From the NCBI GenBank assembly GCA_902826715.1, contig CADEFX010000018.1, positions 1 through 35,553 of the forward strand: a stretch of DNA of 35,553 nt, written 5' to 3'. A model generated the notes under the pieces. That model was not told the origin of the DNA and ran no database searches. It was given only the letters and a program-made list of their open reading frames with translations. Numbering within the stretch: the stretch's first letter is position 1; each line of letters starts with the position of its first letter. Source of the DNA: an uncultured Hyphomicrobiales bacterium. Its GTDB lineage: Bacteria > Pseudomonadota > Alphaproteobacteria > Rhizobiales > Hyphomicrobiaceae. The position numbers were made by a program, and so were the translations under genes. This document shows positions 8,241-17,934 of the stretch, piece by piece.

Positions 8241-11200
8241 TCTCTTCGGCGCGCCTGCAAAGCCTCAGGCGCGCTCCCGGATTTTCACGGTCCCTCCAGG
8301 GCAGCCGTTCCTGACGGCTTTGGCGCAGGCCATCCTGCGCGGCGATCTGCCGAAACCCGGCGGCAAGGCGCCGGATCCGCTCGATCTGCCGCAATACACC
8401 ATCCTGCTGCCCACGCGCCGCGCCGCTCGCGCGCTGCAGGACGCGTTTCTCAAGGCCGGCGGCGGCAAGGCCATGCTGCTGCCGCGCATCACGCCGATTT
8501 CCGAAGGCCAGGAAGACCTCGGCCTCCTGGAAAGCGCGATCAGTCCGCTGGATCTTGGCGACGAGGCCGACACGCTTCTGCCCGCCGTCGCTGAGCTCGA
8601 GCGCCGCCTCGTGCTGACGCGCCTCATCATGGCCTGGGCCGCCAGGCAGACCGCCGAAGGGCACACTGTCGCCGCACCCACTCCCGCGCAGGCCGTGCGC
8701 CTCGCTACAGAACTCGCGCGCCTCATGGACGCCGTTGAAACGGAAAACGTCGATTTCTCCGGTCTGCGCGATCTGGTGCCGGACACGTTCTCCGAGCATT
8801 GGCAGAAGACGCTCGAGTTTTTGACCGTCGCCACTGAGACGTGGCCAGCATATTTAGAAAGTAGTGGGCTTGCCTCGCCTATGCGCCGGCGCAATCAGCT
8901 TGTGCGCTTGGAAGCCGCGCGTCTTGCAGCCAACCCGCCGAAGCATCCCGTCATCGTCGCCGGTGTCACCGGCTCCGTGCCCGCCACGGCTGAGCTGATG
9001 CGCACGGTCGCGGCCGCGCCGAACGGCGCCATCGTCCTGCCCGCGCTCGATCCTGGTCTCGATAACGAGACATGGGCCGCGCTCGCCGGCGATCCCGGCC
9101 ACCCGCAATCGGGCTTTCGCACCTTGCTCGATCAGCTTCAGGTCGAGCGCCGTCACGTCGCCATGCTGCCCGGCAGTGTCGTCGGTCCCGTGCCATCGAC
9201 GCGCAGCGCCATCGTCGCCGAGGCATTGCGCCCGGCATCGTCGATGGGGCACTGGCGCACCTTTGCCCAAAGCTCCGACAAGGCCGCACTGTCCGCCGCG
9301 CTCGCGGATGTCGAGCTGATCGAGGCGTCCGGTCCGCAGGAGGAATCCGAGGCCGTCGCCCTCATTCTCCGGGAGGCACTTGAGACGCCCGGCCGAACGG
9401 CCGCGCTGGTCTCGCCCGACCGCTTGCTCGCGCGCCGCGTGGCCGTCCGCCTGCAAAGCTGGGGCATCCGCGTGGACGATTCCGCCGGTCGCCCGTTCGC
9501 CAAGACCGTGCCCGGTACCTTCCTCGATCTCGTCGCCGACGCTGCCACCAGCCATTTCCGGCCGGCCGAGCTGATGGCGTTACTCAAGCACCCGCTGACG
9601 CGGCTCGGCCTGCCGCCCGGACAGCTCCGCCGCACGGCGCGCATGCTGGAGCTCGCGGCCTTCCGCACGCTCTATCTCGATCGCGGCCTCGCCGGCGTCG
9701 AGGCGGCGCTCGAACGCGCCGCACGTGGGGTTGCCGCCGGTACGCGGCGCCAGCGCGCGGTCCGCCGTTTGTGGGACGCCGATTGGAACGCCGCGCGCGA
9801 TCTCGTGCAGCGCCTGACAGCGGCCATGTCACCTTTGACCGAGGTATTCTCGGCCCAAGGACAGTTGCCGCTAGGCACGCTCGCTGCCGCTCACATTGCC
9901 GCCGCCGAGGCGCTGGCGCAGCCGCCAGATGACGACACAGAAGGTTCACCGCTCTGGCAGGGTGAGGCGGGCGAAGCCGCAGCGCGTCTGTTCGCGGGGC
10001 TGCTCGATCAGGAGGCGCTCGCGCCGCATATCGCGCCGGCCGACTACGCTGAATTCTACCGCAGCCTCATCGCCGGCGAGAGCGTGCGGCCGCGCGTGCC
10101 GGTGCATCCGCGTCTCTTCATCTGGGGGCCGTTTGAGGCGCGCCTGCAGCAGACCGACGTGATGGTTCTCGGCTCGCTTAACGAAGGCACGTGGCCCGCA
10201 CCCGTCGATCCCGGCGCCTGGCTCAACCGTCCCATGCGCGAGGCCATGGGCCTGCCTGCTCCCGAGGTCGAGATCGGCCGCGCCGCGCACGACTTCACGA
10301 CCTTTTTCGGCGCCGACCGTGTCGTGCTGACGCGCGCACGCAAGATGGATGGTGCCCCCACCGTTCCCTCACGCTGGCTCATGCGGCTGAAGGCGCTGCT
10401 TGAAGGCGCCGGCATGGCCAATGCTCTCGCCGTTCGCGCGCCGTGGCTCGCGTGGGCCCGTGCCCGCAACGATGTCGTGCGGCGCACCGCCCTGCGCGCA
10501 CCCGAGCCGCGGCCGCCCGTCGCGCTGCGTCCGCGCGGCGCCAGTGTCTCCGACGTCGAGACATGGGTCCGCAATCCCTACGAAATTTTTGCAAAGCGTG
10601 TTCTGTCCCTCGAACAATTGCCCGAGCTCGGCGCTGAGCCGGGGCCGCAGGAAAAGGGGCAGATCCTGCACGAGGCGCTGTCGCGCTTCGCTGGCCGCTT
10701 TCCGCAGCGGCTGCCGCCCGATGTCCGCGGTTCGTTTCTCGAGATCGCGGCCGAAGTGGTGTGCGATCTGTCAGGCCATCCGCGAGTCGCGGCGTTCTGG
10801 ATACCGCGGTTCGACCGTTTTGCGGATTGGTTCGCGCAGACGGAAGCCGATCGCCGCGATGGCGTGACGCGCCTCGTGGCGGAGGTCGCCGGTGCCCAGG
10901 TCCTGAACGGTCCGGGGGGGCCGTTCACGCTGCGCGCACGCGCCGATCGCCTTGATGTGACGCGGGACGGTGTCGTCATCACCGACTACAAGACCGGCGC
11001 GTTGCCGAGCGACACCGCCGTTCTGTCGGGATATGCCCCGCAATTGCCGCTTGAGGCGGCCATCGTCGCAGCCGGCGGATTCGATCATGTCCCTGAGACC
11101 GCCGTCGCTTCCTTGCGCTACATCCGCGCCACGGGTGCCGAGCCGCCAGGGGCGGAACGCATTGTCAAAACGGATGACGTGACGGCGCTTGCCGCCGGCT

Positions 11201-11373
11201 CGCTGGCCGGTCTGCAGCGCTTGATCGCCCGCTTCGACGACGCCGCGACGCCCTATCGCGCCGTGCGCCGCGTGCGCTTCAATTACGACTACGACGACTA
11301 CGCCCATCTCGCGCGCGTGGCCGAATGGACCAGCGACAGCACCGAGGAGGACGACCCATGGACGTCCCCCTGA
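8224..11373 (+). CDS. addB: AddB, double-strand break repair nuclease/helicase-like subunit
   Basis: Subunit of the AddAB helicase-nuclease, the RecBCD counterpart that resects double-strand breaks for RecA loading. The open frame extends upstream inside murU, but the family N-terminus (RIFTVPPGQPFL at about 19-30) places the start at GTG 8224, giving 1049 residues, the usual size of the alphaproteobacterial type. No ATG lies between. The N-terminal part is the inactivated UvrD-like region. The C-terminal PD-(D/E)XK nuclease shows ILHEAL (His816, Glu817) and ITDYKTG with Asp921 and Lys923. A GGAG lies about a dozen bases before the GTG. It overlaps murU by 17 bases and addA by 16, an arrangement typical of translational coupling. 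Confidence 0.93.
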   Translation: MQFILDLFGAPAKPQARSRIFTVPPGQPFLTALAQAILRGDLPKPGGKAPDPLDLPQYTILLPTRRAARALQDAFLKAGGGKAMLLPRITPISEGQEDLGLLESAISPLDLGDEADTLLPAVAELERRLVLTRLIMAWAARQTAEGHTVAAPTPAQAVRLATELARLMDAVETENVDFSGLRDLVPDTFSEHWQKTLEFLTVATETWPAYLESSGLASPMRRRNQLVRLEAARLAANPPKHPVIVAGVTGSVPATAELMRTVAAAPNGAIVLPALDPGLDNETWAALAGDPGHPQSGFRTLLDQLQVERRHVAMLPGSVVGPVPSTRSAIVAEALRPASSMGHWRTFAQSSDKAALSAALADVELIEASGPQEESEAVALILREALETPGRTAALVSPDRLLARRVAVRLQSWGIRVDDSAGRPFAKTVPGTFLDLVADAATSHFRPAELMALLKHPLTRLGLPPGQLRRTARMLELAAFRTLYLDRGLAGVEAALERAARGVAAGTRRQRAVRRLWDADWNAARDLVQRLTAAMSPLTEVFSAQGQLPLGTLAAAHIAAAEALAQPPDDDTEGSPLWQGEAGEAAARLFAGLLDQEALAPHIAPADYAEFYRSLIAGESVRPRVPVHPRLFIWGPFEARLQQTDVMVLGSLNEGTWPAPVDPGAWLNRPMREAMGLPAPEVEIGRAAHDFTTFFGADRVVLTRARKMDGAPTVPSRWLMRLKALLEGAGMANALAVRAPWLAWARARNDVVRRTALRAPEPRPPVALRPRGASVSDVETWVRNPYEIFAKRVLSLEQLPELGAEPGPQEKGQILHEALSRFAGRFPQRLPPDVRGSFLEIAAEVVCDLSGHPRVAAFWIPRFDRFADWFAQTEADRRDGVTRLVAEVAGAQVLNGPGGPFTLRARADRLDVTRDGVVITDYKTGALPSDTAVLSGYAPQLPLEAAIVAAGGFDHVPETAVASLRYIRATGAEPPGAERIVKTDDVTALAAGSLAGLQRLIARFDDAATPYRAVRRVRFNYDYDDYAHLARVAEWTSDSTEEDDPWTSP

Positions 11374-14300
11374 CGCCGCAAAGCCTCGAGACAGAACGCA
11401 AGCGCACGTCGCAAATGCAGCGCGACGCCGCCGATCCCGCCGTCTCCGCCTGGGTATCGGCCAACGCCGGCACCGGCAAGACGCACGTGCTGACCATGCG
11501 CGTTCTGCGTCTCCTCATCGAAGGCACGTCGCCCGATCGCATTTTGTGCCTCACCTACACCAAGGCGGCCGCCGCCGAGATGTCTCAACGCGTGTTCCAG
11601 CGCCTGTCCGGCTGGGTGACGATTGCCGACGCCGCGCTCGATGCCGCGCTGTCGCAGTTGCTCGGCCGCGCGCCTGTCGATGCGGAACGCCAGCGAGCGC
11701 GGCAGCTCTTCGCCCAGGCCATCGAGACGCCCGGCGGCCTCAAGGTCCAGACCATCCACGCCTTCTGCGAACGCCTGCTGCAACGCTTCCCGCTGGAGGC
11801 GGGCATTCCTCCGCACTTCGCCATTCTCGATGAGCAAGCCTGCCGCGAGCTTCAGCGCGAAGCCATCGACGATCTCCTCACCCAAGCCACTCGCAACCGC
11901 ACGTCCGAGATCGGCCGGGCACTCAATAAGATCGTCGCTTACGCTGCCGACGACCGTTTCGATGAGCTTCTGCGCGATGCCCTGATCCGGCGCGACTGGC
12001 TGGAGGACGCAAGCCGCTTTGAGGCCGGCGACGGCCCGATATTCTCCGGCGTCGAGACGCTTTACCGCCGCGCCTTCGGCGTGAGCCCGGACGTGTCGCT
12101 TGAGGATATCGAGACGCGCATCGTCCAGCTTTTGTCCGAGGAGCACTGGCGCACGGCCCGCGGCGTGCTTGCGGCGGGTTCAACAAGGGATTTGGAAGGC
12201 GCCGACCGTGCCGCGGCCGTCCTCGACGCGCGGACACCTCAACAGCGCGCCGACGCGGTCTGCAACTTTTTCATCACGTCGGAGAACGGTCCGCGCAAGT
12301 CTCTCATGACTAAGGGGATCACCGCCGAGCGCGGTGATGTTCTCGCTTACCTCTCGCGTGCTCAGGATGCGGTGATCCCACTCAGCGCCGAGCGCGGGCA
12401 TCTGCGGGTCATCGAGGCGACGATGGCGCTGCTGCGCCTCGGCGACGCTGTCATGCAGCGCTACACCAACTTGAAGGCGCGTCGCGCTGCGCTCGATTTC
12501 GACGATCTCATCCGCAAGACAGCCAATCTGCTCGGCGATCACGCCAGTGCCGAGTGGGTGCTTTTCAAGCTCGACGGCGGCCTCGACCATATCCTCGTCG
12601 ATGAGGCGCAGGACACCAGTCCCGTCCAGTGGGACGTCATCGAGGCGCTCGCCAACGAGTTCTTCGCAGGGGCCGGCGCGCGCGAGGGCGCCGTGCGCAC
12701 GCTGTTCGCCGTCGGTGACGAGAAACAGTCGATTTACGGCTTCCAGGGCGCGCGGCCCGAGCTGTTTGCCCGCCTGGGCCGCACCTTTGCATCTGCCGCC
12801 GGAAATGCCGGTCTCGCGTGGCGTCATGTGCCGCTCACGTTGTCCTTCCGTTCGGTTGCTCCCGTTCTCGCCGCCGTCGATGCCGTCTTTGCCGACCGCA
12901 ATCGCACGCGCGGTATCACGGCGGACGACGTGAATGTGAAGCACGTTGCCATGCGCCACGGTCACGCCGGTCTGGTCGAGATCTGGGAGACGGAAAAAAG
13001 CGACGACATGCAGCCCGCCGACGTCTGGACGCCGCTCGACGACAAGCCGTCGGGCTCTCCCGTCGTGCGCTTGGCCCGGCGCATTGCCGACACGATCGAG
13101 CATTGGCTTGATACGGACGAGGCTCTCGTTTCCGCCAACCGGCCGATCCGCCCCAGCGATATCCTGATCCTCGTGCGCAAGCGCCGGCCGTTCGCCGAGG
13201 CCATGGTCGCCGAGTTGAAGGCACGCGGCATTCCCGTCGCCGGCGCCGACCGCATCCGGCTCGCCGACCAGATCGCGACGCAGGATCTCATGGCGGTGGG
13301 CGATTTCGTCTTGCTGCCCGAGGACGACCTCGTTCTCGCGACCCTGCTCAAGAGTCCTTTCTTTGATCTCGACGACGATGATCTCATCGCCATCGCGCCC
13401 AACCGAAAGGGCTCCCTGTGGTCGGCAATGCTGGCCGCTGCTGAAACGCAGCCGCGCTTCCGCGATGCCGCGGACACTCTCAAGCGTTGGCGCGCCCGGG
13501 CGGATTACGCCCCGCCCTTCGAGTTCTATGCCGAGCTTCTGAATTCGGAGCACGGCCGCATGCGATTGCTGGAACGCCTTGGCGCTGAGGCTGCCGAGCC
13601 CATCGACGAATTTCTCGATCTGGCCCTCAAATTCGATGATGGCGCACCGCCTTCGCTGCAAGGCTTTCTCGATTGGCTACGTCGGAGCGAGGTCGTTATC
13701 AAGCGCGACATGGAGCACGGACGCGGCGAGGTTCGCGTCATGACCGTGCACGGCGCCAAAGGACTGGAAGCGCCCATCGTTTTTCTCCCCGACACGTGCA
13801 CCACGCGATCCGGTGAGCGTCCCGGCGGGCTTGTGGCCTTGCCTGATGTCGAGCGTCCGGCGCGGATGGCGGAGCCGTTTTGCTGGCCGGTGAAGGGCAC
13901 AGCACGCGTCTCCGGCGTCCGCAACGCCCGGCATGCGGCCGGGCAGCGCGAGACGGAGGAGCGCAACCGCTTGCTCTACGTCGCTCTGACGCGCGCACGC
14001 GATCGCCTTTATGTCGCTGGGTTCGAAGGAGCCAACGGCCGCGCTGAGGGATGCTGGTATGATCTCATAGCTGACGCCTTGGCGCCTGTGACGGTAGAGG
14101 CGCGCGACCGCCAGGGCCTTCCCGTCCGGCGGCTCGCCGCCCCGCAGGATGCACCGCACGAATCCACGCAGGACGCTGTCTCCGGGGATCCCGATCCGCA
14201 GCCGCTGCCCAAGTGGGCACATAAGCCGGCGCGGCCCGAGCGCGACCTCGCCATTCCATTCGCGCCCTCGCGTCTCGCACCGCTCGAAACCGATGCCGAG

Positions 14301-14948
14301 GGCGATCCCGTGGATACGCCCGGCAACCCGCGCCAGGCTTCCGAGCCGCGTGCGCCGGGCCCGGTCGCCATGGCCGACGGCCACCGCTTTGCGCGCGGGC
14401 TCCTGACGCACGGCCTGCTGCAGTATCTGCCGGCACTCGACCGCCGCGGTTGGAAGGGTGCCGCTGAGCGCTTCGTCGCCATACGCGGCGCCGGCCTGCC
14501 GCAACGTACCCGCGAAAGCATCGTCACAGAGACGCTCGCCGTCCTGACCGATCCGGCGTTCGCCGCGCTGTTCGGTTCCGAAAGCCGTGCCGAGGTGCCG
14601 ATCGTGGCCGAGATCGCCTGCCCCGGCGAAAAGGATCGCAAGTTGCGGCTCACAGGGCAGATCGATCGTCTTGTTCGCGTCGGCAAGGAGATCCTGATCG
14701 TCGACTACAAGACGAACCGGCCGCCGCCGCGCCGCGTCCAGGACGTCTCGGAGGCCTATACACTGCAATTGGCGGCCTACCGCCTCGCCGTGCGGCAGGC
14801 CTTCGCCGGCGCGCCCGTGCGCGCGGCCCTTCTATGGACGGATGGCCCTCGCATCATGGAAATCCCGGCCGATGTGCTCGATAACGCAGAAAAACGTGTG
14901 TTCACGGTTGATCGAGCCAGCCTTGACGCTAGGGGTGGCGATACCTAA
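11358..14948 (+). CDS. addA: AddA, UvrD-family helicase/nuclease
   Basis: The ATP-driven helicase-nuclease subunit of AddAB, 1196 residues from ATG 11358. GAGGAGG at 11344-11350 lies 7 bases before this ATG and favours it over the in-frame ATG at 11325. Helicase motifs in order: I SANAGTGKT with Lys41; Ia CLTYTKAAAAEM; II VDEAQD with Asp415-Glu416; III GDEKQSIYGFQGA; IV LTLSFRS; V TVHGAKGLEAPIV; VI LLYVALTRARDR. A C-terminal RecB-type nuclease carries GQIDRL and VDYKTN with Asp1116 and Lys1118. Partner of AddB in the same operon. The recombination hotspot (Chi) used by this organism cannot be read from the gene. Confidence 0.96.
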   Translation: MDVPLTPQSLETERKRTSQMQRDAADPAVSAWVSANAGTGKTHVLTMRVLRLLIEGTSPDRILCLTYTKAAAAEMSQRVFQRLSGWVTIADAALDAALSQLLGRAPVDAERQRARQLFAQAIETPGGLKVQTIHAFCERLLQRFPLEAGIPPHFAILDEQACRELQREAIDDLLTQATRNRTSEIGRALNKIVAYAADDRFDELLRDALIRRDWLEDASRFEAGDGPIFSGVETLYRRAFGVSPDVSLEDIETRIVQLLSEEHWRTARGVLAAGSTRDLEGADRAAAVLDARTPQQRADAVCNFFITSENGPRKSLMTKGITAERGDVLAYLSRAQDAVIPLSAERGHLRVIEATMALLRLGDAVMQRYTNLKARRAALDFDDLIRKTANLLGDHASAEWVLFKLDGGLDHILVDEAQDTSPVQWDVIEALANEFFAGAGAREGAVRTLFAVGDEKQSIYGFQGARPELFARLGRTFASAAGNAGLAWRHVPLTLSFRSVAPVLAAVDAVFADRNRTRGITADDVNVKHVAMRHGHAGLVEIWETEKSDDMQPADVWTPLDDKPSGSPVVRLARRIADTIEHWLDTDEALVSANRPIRPSDILILVRKRRPFAEAMVAELKARGIPVAGADRIRLADQIATQDLMAVGDFVLLPEDDLVLATLLKSPFFDLDDDDLIAIAPNRKGSLWSAMLAAAETQPRFRDAADTLKRWRARADYAPPFEFYAELLNSEHGRMRLLERLGAEAAEPIDEFLDLALKFDDGAPPSLQGFLDWLRRSEVVIKRDMEHGRGEVRVMTVHGAKGLEAPIVFLPDTCTTRSGERPGGLVALPDVERPARMAEPFCWPVKGTARVSGVRNARHAAGQRETEERNRLLYVALTRARDRLYVAGFEGANGRAEGCWYDLIADALAPVTVEARDRQGLPVRRLAAPQDAPHESTQDAVSGDPDPQPLPKWAHKPARPERDLAIPFAPSRLAPLETDAEGDPVDTPGNPRQASEPRAPGPVAMADGHRFARGLLTHGLLQYLPALDRRGWKGAAERFVAIRGAGLPQRTRESIVTETLAVLTDPAFAALFGSESRAEVPIVAEIACPGEKDRKLRLTGQIDRLVRVGKEILIVDYKTNRPPPRRVQDVSEAYTLQLAAYRLAVRQAFAGAPVRAALLWTDGPRIMEIPADVLDNAEKRVFTVDRASLDARGGDT

Positions 14949-14955
14949 TTTCCGC

Positions 14956-14986
14956 CACAACATATTGTGCCTGTCCGTATCGGACA
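14956..14986. promoter_or_regulatory. Two adjacent small palindromes upstream of trxA
   Basis: CACAA-CATA-TTGTG (14956-14969) and TGTCCG-TAT-CGGACA (14972-14986) lie side by side in the 58-base addA-trxA gap. They could be an operator pair or a hairpin in the leader. No clear -35/-10 pair was found. Confidence 0.35.
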
Positions 14987-15006
14987 CTTCTAGGAGACAA
15001 TCTGAA

Positions 15007-15330
15007 ATGACAGCGTTCGTTACTGACGCAAGCTTCGAAGCTGAGGTGATCAAGTCCGCTGAGCCGGTGGTGGTGGATTTCTTCGCCGAGTGGTGTGGCC
15101 CCTGCAAGGCAATGGCACCGGCGCTGGAGCAGGTCTCCCAGGAGATGGCTGGCAGGGTGAAGGTCGTTAAAATCGACGTCGACCAGAACCCCGAGATCAC
15201 CCAGAAATACCGCATCCAGGCGATGCCGACGCTAATGGTCTTCAAGGACGGCAAGGTCGCCGCCCAGCAGGTCGGCGCGCTTGTCCAGAAGAAGAAGCTG
15301 GAAGACTGGATCAAGTCCTCGATCCAATAG
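15007..15330 (+). CDS. trxA: Thioredoxin
   Basis: A 107-residue cytosolic protein-disulphide reductase. The redox motif WCGPCK has Cys30 and Cys33, Phe-Phe-Ala-Glu precedes it, and the cis-proline loop AMPTL has Pro74. Length and sequence are those of classical TrxA. The open frame runs further upstream, overlapping the end of addA, but AGGAG at 14992-14996 lies 10 bases before ATG 15007 and the protein begins exactly where thioredoxins do. It sits 58 bases after addA, so it may be read from the operon or from its own promoter. A terminator-like hairpin follows at 15357-15382. Confidence 0.97.
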   Translation: MTAFVTDASFEAEVIKSAEPVVVDFFAEWCGPCKAMAPALEQVSQEMAGRVKVVKIDVDQNPEITQKYRIQAMPTLMVFKDGKVAAQQVGALVQKKKLEDWIKSSIQ

Positions 15331-15356
15331 TCGCCTTACGCTGAATAACGCATTGG

Positions 15357-15382
15357 GGGCTCCGGACGCGTGTCCGGGGCCC
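15357..15382. terminator. Terminator-like hairpin between convergent trxA and folC
   Basis: GGGCTCCGGAC (15357-15367) pairs with GTCCGGGGCCC (15372-15382) around a GCGT loop, an 11-bp stem with one G-U pair. It lies between convergent genes and can serve both strands. The T-tract is poor on either side. Confidence 0.6.
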
Positions 15383-15415
15383 TATGTCGTTTCAGGCTGG
15401 GCTGGCGCAAGTGCC

Positions 15416-16747
15416 CTAATTCGTTTGCGGTGTAACGCCCTGCTGCAGCGCCAGCACATGGCCCGCGAGGTAGAGCGACCCGCATATCAATATGCGTACG
15501 GCGCCATCCGTGCTTTCCATGATCCGCCGCAGCGCGGCCGGCACCGAGCCCGCCGTTTCCGACGGCAGTCCGAGCCCTTCCGCGATGTCGACCAATGCAT
15601 CCGGCGTGGCCGCTGCCTCGTGCGCATTGGGAATCGGCACCGCGATCATACGCCGGGCGAGCCCTTGAAACGGCTCCAGGAAGCCCGCCGTGTCCTTCTG
15701 GCCCATCATGCCCACGACCATGTGCAGCGGCCGCGGCGCGCGCTCCTCCAGGTCCGCCAGCGTCTGCGCGACGGCTTGTCCGCCGGCCGGGTTGTGACCG
15801 CCGTCGAGCCACAGCTCGCACTCCTCCCGCAGCAGGCCTGAAAGTGCTCCTGATCCCAGCCGTTGCATCCGCGCGGGCCAGTGTGCGCTCGTCAGTCCGC
15901 GCTCGATCGCGGTTTCGGTGATGCGCGGATTGCCGAACGCCAGTGCCGCAGCGATGGCCGTGCCTGCATTGACAATCTGATGCGGTCCGATCAGCGCCGG
16001 AAGCGCAAGGTCTAGCAACTGGTCCTGCTGCTGGAACACCAGCCGTCCGCGCTGCTCGAACGCGTCGAAATCCTGGCCCCACCGAATGAGCGGCGCTCCG
16101 CGCTGCGCCGCTTCCGCCTCCAGCGTCTGCGATACCGCCGGCGTTTGCCGCGCGACGATGCACGGCACACCGCGCTTCATGATGCCGGCCTTCTCGAACG
16201 CGATTTTCTCCACCGAATCGCCGAGCTTGTCGGCGTGGTCCATGGAGATAGGCGTGATCACGGTCAGCGCCGGTGCGTCGATCACGTTGGTCGCGTCGAA
16301 ACGGCCGCCAAGTCCCACCTCCAGCAGCACCACGTCGGCCGGCGTTTCCGAAAATGCCAGGAAGGCCGCCGCCGTTGTGATCTCGAAGAATGTGATCGGC
16401 GCGCCGGCATTCACTGCTTCCACGCGCTCCAGCAGGCGCACCAGCTCCGGTTCCGGCATTGGCCGCGTGTGGCCGTCCACGCCGGGAACGGCGATGCGCT
16501 CGTTGAAGCGCACGAGATGGGGCGACGTATAAGCGTGCACCCGGCAGCCGGCCGCCTCGACCATCGCTTTCAGGAACGCGATGGTCGAGCCTTTGCCGTT
16601 GGTGCCGGCCACATGGATGACCGGCGGCAACTTCCGCTCGGGATGTCCAAGCTGGGCGAGCAGCCGCTCGATCCGTCCCAGAGACAGATCCATGTACAGC
16701 GGATGCAGCCGCTTCAAATCGCTCATAATGTCGTCGCTCGTGCGCAT
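15416..16747 (-). CDS. folC: Bifunctional folylpolyglutamate synthase / dihydrofolate synthase
   Basis: A 443-residue Mur-ligase-family enzyme that adds glutamate to dihydropteroate (making dihydrofolate) and to reduced folates. Mur-ligase features: ATP loop HVAGTNGKGST at about 45-55, the YTSPHLVRFNERI segment at about 73-85, FEITTAAAFLAF near 121-132, the carbamylated-lysine region EKAGIMKRGV, and the C-terminal LWLDGGHNPAGG ending the substrate-binding domain. Two starts are plausible: ATG 16747, with AAGGAG about 12 bases upstream, or ATG 16725 (MSDLKRLHP). It is the last gene of the trpF-B-A-accD-folC series, 91 bases after accD. Confidence 0.95.
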   Translation of the reverse strand: MRTSDDIMSDLKRLHPLYMDLSLGRIERLLAQLGHPERKLPPVIHVAGTNGKGSTIAFLKAMVEAAGCRVHAYTSPHLVRFNERIAVPGVDGHTRPMPEPELVRLLERVEAVNAGAPITFFEITTAAAFLAFSETPADVVLLEVGLGGRFDATNVIDAPALTVITPISMDHADKLGDSVEKIAFEKAGIMKRGVPCIVARQTPAVSQTLEAEAAQRGAPLIRWGQDFDAFEQRGRLVFQQQDQLLDLALPALIGPHQIVNAGTAIAAALAFGNPRITETAIERGLTSAHWPARMQRLGSGALSGLLREECELWLDGGHNPAGGQAVAQTLADLEERAPRPLHMVVGMMGQKDTAGFLEPFQGLARRMIAVPIPNAHEAAATPDALVDIAEGLGLPSETAGSVPAALRRIMESTDGAVRILICGSLYLAGHVLALQQGVTPQTN

Positions 16748-16838
16748 CCGCGATGGGCGCTCCTTGAAGCAGAACGATACTAGCCGCGGGCGGGAGCGCG
16801 CGGGACGTCAAAACGACGGATTGATTGCCGTGCCGGCC

Positions 16839-17933
16839 TCAGGTGCTGCGCGGACTGTCTTTGTTGGGCTGCGTCCGCGGACTGGCGCTTTCCGCTTCGC
16901 GCGCCGGCTTGCGCGCCTCGATCCGGGCCGGGTCGAAGCGTTCCGCGCCCTCCACCGCCTCCGGCTCGACGACATCGCCTGTACGGGCGAGATTCTCCAG
17001 CAGCTTACCGTCGACGGAGCTGCCGTTCATATACCGGCGCGCCGTCACCGACTTATCCGTCTTGGCGTTCTTGGCAGCCGTCGCTCCGGACATGAGGATG
17101 TGCAGCAGCGTCGCCAGCGTCTGCGTCAACTGGTGCCGGTGCACAACCATGTCGATCATGCCGTGCGCCAGCAGATACTCCGCGCGCTGGAAACCCTCCG
17201 GCAATTGCTCTCGAATCGTCTGCTGGATTACACGCGGACCGGCGAAACAGATCAGCGCGCCAGGTTCGGCGATGTGAATGTCGCCCAGCATCGCGTAGGA
17301 CGCCGTGACGCCGCCTGTCGTCGGATCGGTCAGCACAACGATGTAGGGCAGCCCCGCGCTCCGCAGCCGCTGCACGGCTATGGTTGTGCGCGGCATCTGC
17401 ATCAACGACAGGATACCTTCCTGCATGCGTGCGCCGCCCGATGCGGCGAACAGAATGAACGGCACCTTCTTCTCGACCGCCCGCATCATGCCGGTGATGA
17501 CGGCTTCACCCGCCGCCATGCCGAGCGAGCCGGCCATGAACTCGAAATCCTGTGCCGCCACCACGACGGGCTGGCCTTCCAGCTTACCTTCGCCAATGAG
17601 CACGGCGTCCTCGAGTTCGGTCTTGGCCTTGGCATCCTTGAGGCGATCTGTGTAGCGGCGGCCGTCGCGAAACTTCAACGGATCCTGGGCCACCGGTGGC
17701 ACGGCAACGGTCGTATACTCGCCGCCGTCAAACACGATCTTCAGGCGATGCTCCGCCGTCATGCGTGCGTGGAAGCCGCAGCAGGGGAACACGAACCGGT
17801 TCTCCTCCAGCGCCTTGCGGTCTGACATCTGCCCGCAGCCGCCGCACTTCAGCCAGAAATTATCGGGCGGCTCGCGACGGGTCGTGAGCAGGCTCCGAAT
17901 CTTCGGCCGGACGACGTTATTGATCCAATTCAC
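16839..17933 (-). CDS. accD: Acetyl-CoA carboxylase carboxyltransferase subunit beta
   Basis: A 364-residue beta subunit of the carboxyltransferase that, with AccA, moves the carboxyl group from carboxybiotin to acetyl-CoA to make malonyl-CoA for fatty-acid synthesis. The core is typical: [28 protein letters not shown] and the [10 protein letters not shown] segment. The N-terminal zinc ribbon is altered: Cys30 and Cys33 are present, but residue 49, normally the third Cys, is Phe, and the fourth site reads PCC with Cys51 and Cys52. The start is GTG (17931-17933), supported by the family N-terminus [10 protein letters not shown]. No clear Shine-Dalgarno is free, because a long inverted repeat ends one base upstream. 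The C-terminal tail from about 310 is variable and charged. Confidence 0.96.
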   Translation of the reverse strand: MNWINNVVRPKIRSLLTTRREPPDNFWLKCGGCGQMSDRKALEENRFVFPCCGFHARMTAEHRLKIVFDGGEYTTVAVPPVAQDPLKFRDGRRYTDRLKDAKAKTELEDAVLIGEGKLEGQPVVVAAQDFEFMAGSLGMAAGEAVITGMMRAVEKKVPFILFAASGGARMQEGILSLMQMPRTTIAVQRLRSAGLPYIVVLTDPTTGGVTASYAMLGDIHIAEPGALICFAGPRVIQQTIREQLPEGFQRAEYLLAHGMIDMVVHRHQLTQTLATLLHILMSGATAAKNAKTDKSVTARRYMNGSSVDGKLLENLARTGDVVEPEAVEGAERFDPARIEARKPAREAESASPRTQPNKDSPRST

Positions 17934-17934
17934 A

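Noticed and set aside
12180-13661. Long antisense open frame (493 codons, minus strand) across addA
   Set aside because: It is opposite the helicase motifs of addA, has no ribosome-binding site and no recognisable domain.
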